Origin: Acrasis kona
Taxonomy: Eukaryota > Heterolobosea > Eutetramitea > Acrasida > Acrasidae
NCBI GenBank assembly: GCA_026419775.2
Contig: JAOPGA020001151.1
Span: forward strand, 1 to 31,190
Reading direction: 5' to 3'
Length of the DNA stretch: 31,190 nt
The first letter of the stretch is position 1; the number at the start of each line of letters is the position of its first letter. The notes below the pieces were generated by a model that was given only the letters and a program-made list of their open reading frames with translations, searched no databases and was not told where the DNA came from. Positions 18,155-27,187 of this stretch are shown piece after piece. The position numbers and the translations under genes are program-made.

Positions 18155-19684
18155 ATGAACCCCATTCTTTCGCTATCCCTTCTCGCAGTCGTTGCATACG
18201 TTACGGGGAAGAACGCTGAGCAATGGAGACACAGGACAATATATCAAATTATAACAGATAGGTTTTCCCAGGGCACCACCTCTGGAAACTCGTGTGACTT
18301 ACACAACTATTGTGTATGAAAATACATTGCCAAAACGCGTTCTAATATAAATAGGGCGGTACTTTTAAAGGAATTGAAAATAATCTTGATTACATTCAAA
18401 ACATGGGCTTCACAGCAATATGGATATCTCCTGTTGTACAGAATATAGAAGGAGGGTACCATGGTTACTGGGCGAACAACTTTTTCAAAGTAAACCAACA
18501 CTTTGGAACAGAGCAGGATCTAAAGGATTTAGTATCAGAGTGCCACAAAAGAGACGTAAGCTTTATCATTTTATTTTCATACCAACTGTTTTTTAGATCT
18601 ATGTCATGGTAGACATTGTGCTTAATCACGTAGGACCCATCGGAACTGACTTTGGACAAATATCTGATTTCAACCAAGAGTCTTACTATCACTCGAGGTG
18701 TCAGGTCGTGGACTATAACAACCAATATCAGGTCGAGCACTGCAGATTGGCGGACCTGCCGGATCTCAATCAAGAAAATGATTTCGTGTCCAAGAAGATC
18801 ATGGACAGCGTGGTGTGGTTGACCAACACATTTGACATTGACGGACTTCGCATAGACACAATCCCATTCATATCAAAAGACTTTTGGGCCAAATTTAAGA
18901 AGGAATGTCTCGTAGGAAAGCTCAACGACATTTACGTTGTTGGTGAGGTGTTGAACGGAGACATTGCATATGTCGCTCCTTATGCTAACATTCTTGGCGC
19001 AACTTTAAATTATCCATTATACTTTTCCATCAAGTCATCTTACGGTCAAAGACAGTCCATGTACAACATTCGTTCCGTACTTAATGCTGAACCATCTCAA
19101 TTCAAACATGTCGAACATCTTGGTACTTTTGTTGACAACCATGATAATAGTAGGTTCTTGAATGATTTCCCAGATGTGTCGAATTTCAAAAATGCTTTAA
19201 CGTTCCAATTGTTTTCAAAGGGAATTCCGATCGTGTATTATGGCTCTGAACAGGTTTGTTTGTGCTTTTTTACAATATTTTGGTTGACTAAAAATAGTTG
19301 TTCAATGGAGGAGCCGATCCATACAATAGAGAGACATTATGGAACCACTTTAATACCAACAGCGAAATGTACAACTTTTTCAAGATTTTGGTTGCGTTTA
19401 GAAAAGCACACATTGATGAGATCGTGACGAGTGATCATGTTGAGAGGTATATTTCAGACGAGTTCTATGCCTTCTCTCGCGGAAAAGTTTTTATTGCAAC
19501 CACCAATGTTGGTTCTTCATATGCTAGAGTTCAACATGATGTAACCTATCATCCATATGATGAGGGAACGTTGTTGTGTGATTTGTTCTACCCTACAGAT
19601 TGTGTAAAGATTGAAAATGGAGAATTTACTGTTGTGTTACTTCATGGAGAGAGTAAAGTGTTCTATCCAAAGTCGTTAATGTAA
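18155..19684 (+). CDS. Secreted alpha-amylase (GH13)
   Basis: Four exons (18155-18313, 18355-18555, 18597-19253, 19298-19684) with introns of 41, 41 and 44 nt encode 467 residues. Residues 1-19 form a signal peptide. The catalytic barrel starts QWRHRTIYQIITDRF, as in fungal-type (Taka-amylase-like) enzymes. GH13 regions are in order: MVDIVLNHVG (region I), DGLRIDT with the nucleophile Asp (II), VVGEVLNGD with the acid Glu (III) and FVDNHDNSRF with the third Asp (IV). A beta-rich C-terminal domain follows. It hydrolyses alpha-1,4-glucans outside the cell or in phagolysosomes. All introns fall in phase 0. The stop is followed after two or three bases by AATAAA. It is intact and complete. Confidence 0.95.
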
Positions 19685-19842
19685 AAAATAAAATATAATT
19701 TTGAACACATGTGGACAAGGGAATGATAAAAGAGATGATAATTATTAACATTCCATCGTTGTCCTTTAGTTGAAGGCAGACGGTTGTAGTGTTTTCTTCA
19801 GTGTTACAAAAAAAGAAAAACGGAAAGAACTTAGAGAGGAAC

Positions 19843-20607
19843 ATGAACGTTTTGCTCAAAGGTATTGCTTCACCACCGCATGATTATGAATCTGTTAAAG
19901 CTTACTTAAGGTTTACCGAAAAGTTCAAGAATGAGCAAGGTGTCAATACTGAATATGTTAAAGAGTGGGGGATCAAATCGTTCGAAAGTTCGCTTATACA
20001 ACATGGGCACTATTTCTGTACGGAGAATTTAGAAGGAGGGTGGTCTAAAGCAATACATTCAGATGTCGAAGACCTATACTACTCAAATAAAGAAAGGGAT
20101 CTACATCAATTTAATTTGTTTCCCATAGTAAGAAAGGAAAAAGAGAAAGTCATATACGTACTGGTGCTTGTGGAACATCAGGCATCTTATACACTTAGTA
20201 CAAGTAAGGCAAATTTTGACAGTTTGAAAGAGATGGAGAAGTACATGATTTCTGAAAAACTTCTTCCAAATAGTGAATCTTTGGAATTCTTTTTCAAAGT
20301 TCAGTCTCACAAGGAGTGTAGAAAAACAACCCTCGACAGAGTGGAAGTTACTTTTACAAAGTCGACTTCTATTTTTTGTGATTCTGAAACTATGAAGTAT
20401 GAACACTGTAGTTTAAGATCAAGTGCAATGATGAATTTTGAAAATCTAAATAAAGAGTTGGGCATAATAGAAGGAAGGCACCCAGTTGTGAGCTTTCTCG
20501 CCAGAAGAGATGAAATAGCCAAGCAGTATTCTAATGTACATTTTGGATCAAAAAATAACGATATGACAGATAGTGATTTATATGATGTGGAGGATACTTC
20601 TGGATGA
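19843..20607 (+). CDS. Unrecognised 254-residue protein
   Basis: The first in-frame ATG, at 19843, follows an A-rich stretch and opens an uninterrupted frame to TGA 20605-20607. There is no signal peptide, membrane segment or known motif. The composition is charged and mixed helix/strand, with strand-like repeats in the middle (KVIYVLVLVEHQASYTL, TTLDRVEVTFTKS) and an acidic tail (MTDSDLYDVED). The frame is also open without ATG back to 19789, so a short upstream exon is possible. Codon use and length suggest a real host gene. AATAATAAAA occurs about 13 nt after the stop. Confidence 0.6.
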   Translation: MNVLLKGIASPPHDYESVKAYLRFTEKFKNEQGVNTEYVKEWGIKSFESSLIQHGHYFCTENLEGGWSKAIHSDVEDLYYSNKERDLHQFNLFPIVRKEKEKVIYVLVLVEHQASYTLSTSKANFDSLKEMEKYMISEKLLPNSESLEFFFKVQSHKECRKTTLDRVEVTFTKSTSIFCDSETMKYEHCSLRSSAMMNFENLNKELGIIEGRHPVVSFLARRDEIAKQYSNVHFGSKNNDMTDSDLYDVEDTSG

Positions 20608-21015
20608 TGGAAGGAACAGCAAATAATAAAAAACTCTTCGGTTATTGTGTACCTTTTATTTCAGTGTTAGTTTAACATACAAGTATTTTTAATTCTACAA
20701 CCCTATTGGACCGAGGTTCAGGTGCCGATCAGACGTTTGGGCTTGTGGTCTAAAAAAACATACATTATACAAGCAATCCCCAAACCATGGTATATTAGTT
20801 GGTATGATGGTAGCCGTTGTAGAGCAAAGAAATTGTTAAAGTTTCGACGAGAGTTCAAAACCGTTGATATTCAAGAGAACAATAACCAGAAAAGCAGGAT
20901 TAGCAGGGAGGATCAGTGTTCGAACAACATATTTTTATAAGTTTTTATTCAAAAGGGAGGGTCGGTCACAACCATATTATCCGTGAATAAATATTTTGGT
21001 GATGATTATAATAAT
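20608..21015. other. Intergenic region with a weak open frame
   Basis: A 72-codon frame without ATG (20722-20940, plus strand) is basic, Trp/Tyr-containing and ends in TAA. It could be a relic but matches nothing I know. No other feature seen. Confidence 0.3.
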
Positions 21016-21052
21016 AGACCTATATGGCGATGACTCAATCTAAACGTAAAGA
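21016..21052 (+). repeat. 37-bp dispersed motif, inverted copy 3
   Basis: Reverse-complement copy of 1355-1391 and 7326-7362 with four mismatches in 37. The similarity to the first copy resumes further inward at about 21069-21095 (ACTTCGTCAACTTCAATTAGAT), as expected for the opposite end of one transposon family. A transposase C-terminal remnant lies 220 bp inward. Confidence 0.65.
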
Positions 21053-21271
21053 CTTTGTCTTGGCCAATTTTACTTCGTCAACTTCAATTAGATCGAGTAA
21101 AATACAATTAGATCGAGTCATTGCGAATTTATTTGATCTAACTCCAATTCCAAAATGCGATGGCAAAACTGTTCTAATAATAATAACAAACACCAATACA
21201 TAAGACTTTATTTTTACAATATGAAGAGATTAATATCCATCACTTTTTTCATGGATAGGTTTTGTAAGTCG

Positions 21272-21576
21272 TCACTCTTCGTTCATCATTAGACGCATGC
21301 GCTTGTTTTTGCGATATGAACGTTGCATTTGCTCTTGTTTCTTTTCTGTGCGCTCTTTTCCTTCTTCAATGATTTTCGCAATGTAATCTCTATAATAAAT
21401 ACCTCTTCAGCACACAAAGGGTTTCTAATAAGGTGGAAGTTGGTCAAGCTAGCACAAACAGAAAAAATGGTGTCATAATGCTCATTACTATATTTGTAGA
21501 TCCGGTTCATTATTCCCCAAAGAATAACCAAAAACAAATTGATTGAATCACACATCAAAATAAATTGATCAACCAA
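21272..21576 (-). pseudogene. DDE transposase remnant, C-terminal part
   Basis: Read leftward, the segment IMNRIYKYSNEHYDTIFSVCASLTNFHLIRNPL (about 21420-21520) has the form of the last helices of PIF/IS5-like DDE transposases, where a catalytic-Glu region is followed by '..i..ac.aL.N......PL'. After one frame change near 21400 a very basic tail (about 21272-21400, ending MRLMMNEE) continues to a TGA at 21272-21274. The catalytic domain is absent and the start is lost. With the inverted 37-bp motif downstream, this looks like the 3' end of a decayed transposon. Confidence 0.5.
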
Positions 21577-21952
21577 AAGGCTTTACACAAGAAGATTTTT
21601 AATCTCCTATAGCGTTCAAGTCATAACAAAACCATCACGAATCGATTTTTAAGAGGTATGATCGGCTCACATTTGCAGGTGGAGAATTTTAGGAATCAAT
21701 TCTGAATTAAATTACACAAAAATTCTACCAATGTTTTGTTTTATTTGATGTATTATGACCATACTTCCTCTTTTATTTCAAAGTATACTATTGAATTGTC
21801 ATTGAGGGTTCTGCTGACCACTCTGACCTCCACTCGCTCCACCACCCACTACAATAACATGTTGAGTACTTTCGTGTGTTGTGTGACTTACATTCTGAAT
21901 GTTTACGTTTTTTTAAAGGGCGTTCGTCATCTGGCTCCTCTTTAATATGAGT
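21577..21952. other. Intergenic, nothing recognised
   Basis: AT-rich sequence between the transposase relic and the Crinkler-type gene. Probably decayed transposon plus the 3' flank of the gene to the right. No supported frame. Confidence 0.4.
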
Positions 21953-24043
21953 TTAGGAATTGAATTGTAATGACACTGACTTACCTTCCATTCTTTTCAA
22001 TAGCCCTTGATCTTCGTGCATTTTTGAAATATCGATTGATGGCCTGTATGTTTTCAATTGATCACACTTCACTTCATTATTTGAGTCCAAGTAGTAGGCG
22101 CTGAATTCGGAAAAATGTTTTGTGTACACAATAAACATGACACTAATACCTTTCCCTGGACAATAGTATGACGTTTCCCACTTTGCATCTTGTTGAAAGT
22201 ATGAATATGGCTGCCAAACAACCAGCCACGACTCTACATCCTCTGATAACTCCTTGTACTCGATTGCTTGTTGAAAATGGTGGCCGAGTGAATCACTTGC
22301 TTGGCTCTTTAAATCTTTATCCAAAAGATTGAGATTTGAACCGTGCTCAAACACGCACGTTATTGTCTGTCCACCATACGTGGGTAACTGCACTAATGAA
22401 TCGATTTTGAGCCTGCCAAAATGTTTTTGGGGAGTTATTTTGGGTTTGTTTGCGAAAATCATGGGGAGGACTCTTTCAAATTCTGTGTGGAAGGTTGATT
22501 CGTATTTCACCTCTGCTCCATCCGCTCCTAAAGGAATGGCCCTTTTGCCTTTTCTTTCATCAGTAGAAGCAATATAAATGGGATTGACAAGGGTAGCTAC
22601 GGCCTTCAATACATTTACAATATTTAACTGTCCCCCTTTAAAGAGATTAGTAAAGTCCGGGGCGTTCTTGCTAACAAATTGATCTTCCATGAATTTTCTA
22701 ACGAAATTGTTGCACAATTTGAATTTGGTTGTTACTCTCCCGGTTACTGACCTTGAAACGTATTTCTCCTCAACAATGTTCAGCATCACAAGAACGTTCA
22801 GGGCTTCATGACTGATAGTAGCCGGATCGATCCCACAAAGTACATCAAACAGCGCTGTGATGACATTGGGATTGTCCTTCTGGGCAGCACGCAATGCAGT
22901 CATCATCCTGGTGTAGTTTGGCTTAGTTGTAATTATTTGATGGAATCCTGGCGAGTTAACATTGTTGGTCCACGTCGTTTCATCTGGGATTCTAGCATGT
23001 CTGTAGCATAGAGCTTGAAATTCATCCCCCATCATCTGCGTGAGTCCGCGCGAGCCTCTTGCTGCTGCATGCACGCTGTTGGTAATGTAGGAAATGTCTT
23101 CTTCCGATCTCCCTCGCATGAATTGTCGAAATAGATGGGTGGTTTCCGTTTGGCTCATTTGCCTAATAAAGAAGCGCCTCGAGATGTTAAGTGGTGATCC
23201 CATCCCTTTTTGGTCCATGTAATCTCCGATGCAGTTCGTAACTCCTACGCATGCTTGAAGTGCATCATCAAAATTTCTGGATTGTCGAAGTGCTTGCAAC
23301 AGGCCTATCCTTTCTTCTTCTGTCCAGGAGGCGATTCTATCAATTTCATCCAAAAGTAATATGAGTCTACGCTGGGTGCCGTTGATGTAAAAATTCTCCC
23401 ACTTGACCAACTCATTTAGATTAACGCAATCTTTAGCAACTTTGTGTTCTGGATACTTACGATTCAACTGATAAATAATTGCTTGTGTGACGCCCTTTAT
23501 GTTACCTCCATATTTTATCTCCACATAAACCACGCAGAACAAGTTGGAAGGATGGACTTGGGGTTCCTTGAGATGTTTTGGTATTCCTCCGAGGAAAGTA
23601 TGTTTTATGTTCATGTCTGTTACGAAGTCTTCTAAGGAAACATTATTGTAGTCGTCATCTTGATTCTGTGGGGCTACTTCTCCCCCTACTCTTTCGTGAT
23701 AGTCAACGACCACAGGTTTGTTGACGGTACCTAGTTGTACAATCCGATCATCAACATTCTTGTTATCATAGGTACGAGTTCCGAACATTCTGTCGATCCA
23801 ACCTTCGGCCACATTGATGAATGTTGTCTTCCCTTGCTGGCTTGGACCTGTCAATAATGTGAAACAGAAGTCTTTATCTGCTCCTGTTATCATTGAAAGG
23901 AACTTCCTCATATGCTTCCTGTTTGGGTATGCAAATGGTACTAGGTAATGCGCTTTGAAAGTAGAGGCATCACAGATGGGTCCGTTCGCTTTAAAAAACT
24001 GCAGACCATTATTCTTGTCTTCAATCTCAATCCACTTATGCAT
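21953..24043 (-). CDS. Crinkler-type protein: P-loop ATPase, winged helix and restriction-nuclease-like domain
   Basis: A 696-residue single exon with ATG at 24043. Residues about 60-345 are a STAND/AAA-type ATPase: Walker A GPSQQGKTT (66-74), Walker B RRLILLLDEID (225-235) and a sensor-2-like RGSRGLTQMMG (329-339). Residues about 405-455 read as a winged helix (LNIVEEKYVSRSVTG...FVRKFM). The C-terminal 517-640 has the layout of the Crinkler nuclease domain: FxxE near 520, a KID strand (546-548), then a strand ending VFEHGSN in place of the usual IELLREG, followed by a long helix with HH/QQ. No signal peptide or LFLAK-type header is seen. Known relatives act as nuclear effectors or in intracellular conflict. 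It lies between transposon relics and a small secreted-peptide gene. It is intact, and nuclease activity is uncertain. Confidence 0.72.
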   Translation of the reverse strand: MHKWIEIEDKNNGLQFFKANGPICDASTFKAHYLVPFAYPNRKHMRKFLSMITGADKDFCFTLLTGPSQQGKTTFINVAEGWIDRMFGTRTYDNKNVDDRIVQLGTVNKPVVVDYHERVGGEVAPQNQDDDYNNVSLEDFVTDMNIKHTFLGGIPKHLKEPQVHPSNLFCVVYVEIKYGGNIKGVTQAIIYQLNRKYPEHKVAKDCVNLNELVKWENFYINGTQRRLILLLDEIDRIASWTEEERIGLLQALRQSRNFDDALQACVGVTNCIGDYMDQKGMGSPLNISRRFFIRQMSQTETTHLFRQFMRGRSEEDISYITNSVHAAARGSRGLTQMMGDEFQALCYRHARIPDETTWTNNVNSPGFHQIITTKPNYTRMMTALRAAQKDNPNVITALFDVLCGIDPATISHEALNVLVMLNIVEEKYVSRSVTGRVTTKFKLCNNFVRKFMEDQFVSKNAPDFTNLFKGGQLNIVNVLKAVATLVNPIYIASTDERKGKRAIPLGADGAEVKYESTFHTEFERVLPMIFANKPKITPQKHFGRLKIDSLVQLPTYGGQTITCVFEHGSNLNLLDKDLKSQASDSLGHHFQQAIEYKELSEDVESWLVVWQPYSYFQQDAKWETSYYCPGKGISVMFIVYTKHFSEFSAYYLDSNNEVKCDQLKTYRPSIDISKMHEDQGLLKRMEGKSVSLQFNS

Positions 24044-24485
24044 TGCAAACTGAGTGGCTGAACCAACACGATATCAAGGCGGAGAAAGTATTAAATATTG
24101 TTTTAAGTATTCCTTGACGTTACAAACGTTATATAAATAAAATTAGATTGATCCAATTCCGTTCCTAAAAATATTGCAAACGAAAAATAGAAAATGCCAT
24201 CAACTTCAAAGAATGACGAAACTGCAAATCATGTAGTTTAATCGGGTCGAGGGGCTTTTTGACGACTACATCAGGGATCTTCGGATGTTTTTATTAATTT
24301 CGAATTTTTTTCACAAAACTTTCGATTCCTGGATCGAAAATTTCTGGTTGAAAATCAAATCGATATATTCTTGTTGAAAATCGACAGTTTCGAATTGGAC
24401 CAACTTAGTGGACCACTTCGAGTCAACGTCAACCATTTCTTTTTGATTGCCCACAATCCCTAACTCTCAAATTTTATAAAGCAAT
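24044..24485. other. Upstream region of the Crinkler-type gene
   Basis: No supported gene. It contains a hairpin TTTCGAT-6 nt-ATCGAAA near 24321-24340 and several TTGAAAATC / TTTCGA repeats to about 24400, all AT-rich. Confidence 0.4.
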
Positions 24486-24695
24486 TTATTTAGTCTTTAT
24501 GTTGATTTTCTCATTATCTATACGTTTTTTAACACAAACTAATCGGCAGTCATTTTCAAAGCACTTGCGATATTCCTTTTTGCACCTGCTCATACACATG
24601 TTGCATTTGTATGCTCTATATCTCTCCTCATCAAACTCTCCATGAACGAATGTAAGCAGCAATAAAACGATAAGCAATATCACGTACAGTCTCAT
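24486..24695 (-). CDS. Small secreted cysteine-rich peptide
   Basis: ATG at 24695 opens 69 residues. Residues 1-19 form a classic signal peptide (hydrophobic Leu/Val/Ile core ending HGE). The mature peptide of about 50 residues is basic, with six Cys at spacings C-x2-C-x3-C-x6-C-x4-C-x3-C and a Lys-rich tail. The two C-x3-C units separated by a charged loop suggest a disulfide-pinned helical hairpin. Peptides of that fold include antimicrobial and inhibitory types, but the sequence matches no family I can name. The stop codon sits inside AATAAA, the host style of gene end. No intron. Next to the Crinkler-type gene, reading the same way. Confidence 0.7.
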   Translation of the reverse strand: MRLYVILLIVLLLLTFVHGEFDEERYRAYKCNMCMSRCKKEYRKCFENDCRLVCVKKRIDNEKINIKTK

Positions 24696-24891
24696 GGTAA
24701 CGCTTGTAATGTGGTCAACGTGGATTAGTTACTTTCTTTTGTACTCATGTAAAATTTATAATTTAAAAATTACATTTCACGTGCTAAATGATCATGTCAA
24801 GTGCTGTTGCATTTACTACTGAACATAAAAAATGAACAATGCAATTTACAACTCATTTTTGTTGTAATAGCGGAGTAAGAGTATCTCCGAC

Positions 24892-25078
24892 ATGTCACAC
24901 TTGTTTATAAGGAAAGTGCACACAACTTTAGTCGTTGGTCTACACGGAACATATCGAAGAAGCTGGATTAGATCCCGAACATAAAGGACGATTAGTACAA
25001 CGCACTGCAAGCAACAAGAAAGAAAATCCAAAGAGCTTATTATTCTCGCATAATTCAGAGTATGACACAGTATGCTAA
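24892..25078 (+). CDS. Small basic protein, frame interrupted (possible 16-nt intron)
   Basis: ATG at 24892 opens MSHLFIRK, then the frame diverges. From about 24932 a different frame reads SLVYTEHIEEAGLDPEHKGRL and continues to TAA 25076-25078, which merges with AATAAA. The two join exactly if the 16 nt GTGCACACAACTTTAG (from about 24916) are removed; a one-base error would also restore the frame. The product would be 56 residues, charged and without a membrane segment. The N-terminus resembles a short mitochondrial leader. No family recognised. Gene-like features are the clean end and the protein-like composition of the second frame. Confidence 0.45.
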
Positions 25079-25292
25079 ATAAATACACTAAGAGCATTAA
25101 AACAAGTCAATAACATCATCCTCTATGGCGTATAAATTCTTGCCGCTCTCCAATTTTTAATTGAACTGATCTATAAATTTCGTGATCTATTTTCTTGTTT
25201 ATTGGTGGAATTTATTTTTTCCACTTCCATTACTCCGACATGGGTATAAACACGAGTATTATTTAGGATCACAGTTTAAAAAAGCAAACACA

Positions 25293-26819
25293 ATGACGAT
25301 AAATCGTAACACAAGCACAAACACAGCAACTACTACTATCCAAGAACTACCTGATGTCTTGAGTAACTTGCACTTGAAACCAGCGACTGTCACCAAGGTC
25401 ATTGCCACACCACAACAAAAGCCCCTCGACTACAAGATCGCCGACATTAACCTTGCCGATTTTGGTCGCAAAGAATTAACTTTGGCTGAGAATGAGATGC
25501 CCGGTCTAATGGCATGCAGAGAGAAATTTGGAAAGGAGAAACCACTTCAAGGCGTCAGATTGATGGGATCACTACACATGACCGTCCAAACTGCTGTTTT
25601 AATCGAAACTTTGAAAGAATTGGGCGCAGATTTGCGTTGGTGCACATGCAACATCTTCTCAACCCAAGACCACGCGGCAGCTGCCATTGCCAAGTCCGGT
25701 ATCCCAGTCTTTGCATGGAAGGGCATGAATCTATATGAGTATTGGGACGCAACCTACAGAGCCTTATCATGGGGACCACTCACCGGACCTCAACTCATCG
25801 TTGACGACGGAGGAGATGCAACTCTGTTCCTACACAGAGGTCTACAAGCAGAGACTGATCCCTCTATTCTCGACCAAGACAACGGACTACACGAGCTACA
25901 TTGCCTAAACACAGTTCTAAAGAAAGTTCTCAAAGAGCAACCAAAGTACTTTAGCACAATCATTCCTCACATCAAGGGTGCCTCAGAGGAGACAACTACA
26001 GGTGTGGTTCGTTTGAATCAAATGATGAAGGAAGGACGCCTAATGTTCCCCGCCATCAACGTGAATGATTCGGTCACAAAGAGTAAATTCGATAACAAGT
26101 ATGGTTGCAGACATTCCCTTGTGGACGGTATCCTTCGCGCCACGGATGTGATGCTCGCTGGAAAGGTAGCCGTGGTTTGTGGGTATGGAGATGTGGGGAA
26201 AGGTTCTGCCGAGGCTCTTAGGAACCAAGGTGCACGTGTCATCGTAACAGAGGTGGACCCAATTTGTGCCCTTCAGGCGTTGATGGCAGGATATGAGGTC
26301 AAGACGGTCGAGGATGCTCTTCCCCAAGCTGAGATTTATGCCACTGCAACCGGTAACATGCACTGCATCACCGCAGAGCACATGAAGTTGATGCGCAACC
26401 AAGCCATAGTGTGTAACATTGGTCATTTTGATGATGAGATTGATGTTGTTGGATTAAAGGCCATCGAGGGTATCCGCGTCAATAACATCAAGCCCATGGT
26501 TGATCAATACATTTTCCCAGACGGTCACTCCATCTTGTTGTTGGCAGAGGGTCGTCTTGTTAATTTGGGATGTGCTACTGGTCACCCTTCGTTTGTAATG
26601 AGCAATTCCTTCACAAATCAAACACTCGCTCAGATATCACTTTGGAAAGACGACTACAAGATTGGTGTGTATACTTTACCAAGAAGACTTGATGAAGAAG
26701 TGGCTCGCTTACATTTAAAGAAGTTGGGTGCCAGACTGACCACACTCACAGATAGTCAGGCAGAGTACATTGGTGTGGACAAAGAGGGACCCTTCAAAAG
26801 CGACCAATATCGTTATTAA
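25293..26819 (+). CDS. AHCY: S-adenosylhomocysteine hydrolase
   Basis: Single exon of 508 residues from ATG 25293 (A-rich context). Upstream in-frame codons lack an ATG, so this start is preferred. After a Thr/Asn-rich extension of about 45 residues come [23 protein letters not shown], the [18 protein letters not shown] active-site block, and the additional segment [19 protein letters not shown]...[17 protein letters not shown]. That insert (about 40 residues) is present in plant, bacterial and many protist enzymes and absent in animals and fungi. The NAD-binding loop is GYGDVGKG, and the C-terminus ends in YRY. It forms a cytosolic tetramer that splits S-adenosylhomocysteine to adenosine and homocysteine, relieving methyltransferase inhibition. 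AATAAAC lies about 16 nt past the stop. It is intact. Confidence 0.97.
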   Translation: MTINRNTSTNTATTTIQELPDVLSNLHLKPATVTKVIATPQQKPLDYKIADINLADFGRKELTLAENEMPGLMACREKFGKEKPLQGVRLMGSLHMTVQTAVLIETLKELGADLRWCTCNIFSTQDHAAAAIAKSGIPVFAWKGMNLYEYWDATYRALSWGPLTGPQLIVDDGGDATLFLHRGLQAETDPSILDQDNGLHELHCLNTVLKKVLKEQPKYFSTIIPHIKGASEETTTGVVRLNQMMKEGRLMFPAINVNDSVTKSKFDNKYGCRHSLVDGILRATDVMLAGKVAVVCGYGDVGKGSAEALRNQGARVIVTEVDPICALQALMAGYEVKTVEDALPQAEIYATATGNMHCITAEHMKLMRNQAIVCNIGHFDDEIDVVGLKAIEGIRVNNIKPMVDQYIFPDGHSILLLAEGRLVNLGCATGHPSFVMSNSFTNQTLAQISLWKDDYKIGVYTLPRRLDEEVARLHLKKLGARLTTLTDSQAEYIGVDKEGPFKSDQYRY

Positions 26820-27027
26820 ATAATGTATATAGAAATAAACATATCTTTTCAATCATCCAAGTCCTCAACTTTTGTCCAGGTCAATCAATATCGTCATCTA
26901 ATATTACAAAAATTTTATTTTACAAAATGTATTCCTTCCAACCAGAGGAGTGAACATTTGCTTCGTTCATTTCTTTTGAATAAGGTAGCTGTAATAAATA
27001 GTCGTATAGACAAGTGTAGGTAACAAG

Positions 27028-27187
27028 TGTTTACACGATCAATTCTAATAGATGTTTATTATGAACATTCAAGCATCCTTTTTATACCGCTGTGGAACTT
27101 CCCTACGAAGTTCCATATGAACTTCGATACTAGTACGAACATCTCCTTACTGGCTAGTTCCCTTGTAATGGATGTTACATTACAACA
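27028..27187 (-). mobile_element. 3' LTR of the Ty3/Gypsy element
   Basis: 160 bp, running on the minus strand from TGTTGTAATG to GTGTAAACA, with TG...CA ends. A TATAAAAAGG box (about 27076-27085) and an AATAAA signal (about 27053-27058) lie in the expected order for U3-R-U5. The first 24 bases form a hairpin (TTGTAATG / CATTACAA), and GAACTTC / GAAGTTC repeats follow inside. The purine-rich GTGGGGAG immediately upstream (27188-27195) is a good polypurine tract. ACAAG at 27023-27027 would be the target-site duplication if the matching copy occurs beyond the right edge. The partner LTR is outside the window, so the boundaries are deduced from signals. Confidence 0.72.

Noticed and set aside
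20722-20940. 72-codon frame as a gene
   Set aside because: No ATG, no motif and no host-style end; kept only as a note in the intergenic entry.
24846-25097. 83-codon hydrophobic frame on the minus strand
   Set aside because: It overlaps the plus-strand small gene, which has the host-style gene end. The hydrophobic look is typical of a reverse-strand shadow.
25182-25292. Longer N-terminus for S-adenosylhomocysteinase, starting upstream
   Set aside because: The extra codons lack an ATG (the frame opens at GTG) and read like untranslated leader. The ATG at 25293 has an A-rich context.
26805-26905. Echo of the enzyme's last codons (CAATATCGT...) about 80 bp past the AHCY stop
   Set aside because: Only about 15 bases are alike in AT-rich sequence, so chance similarity is likely.
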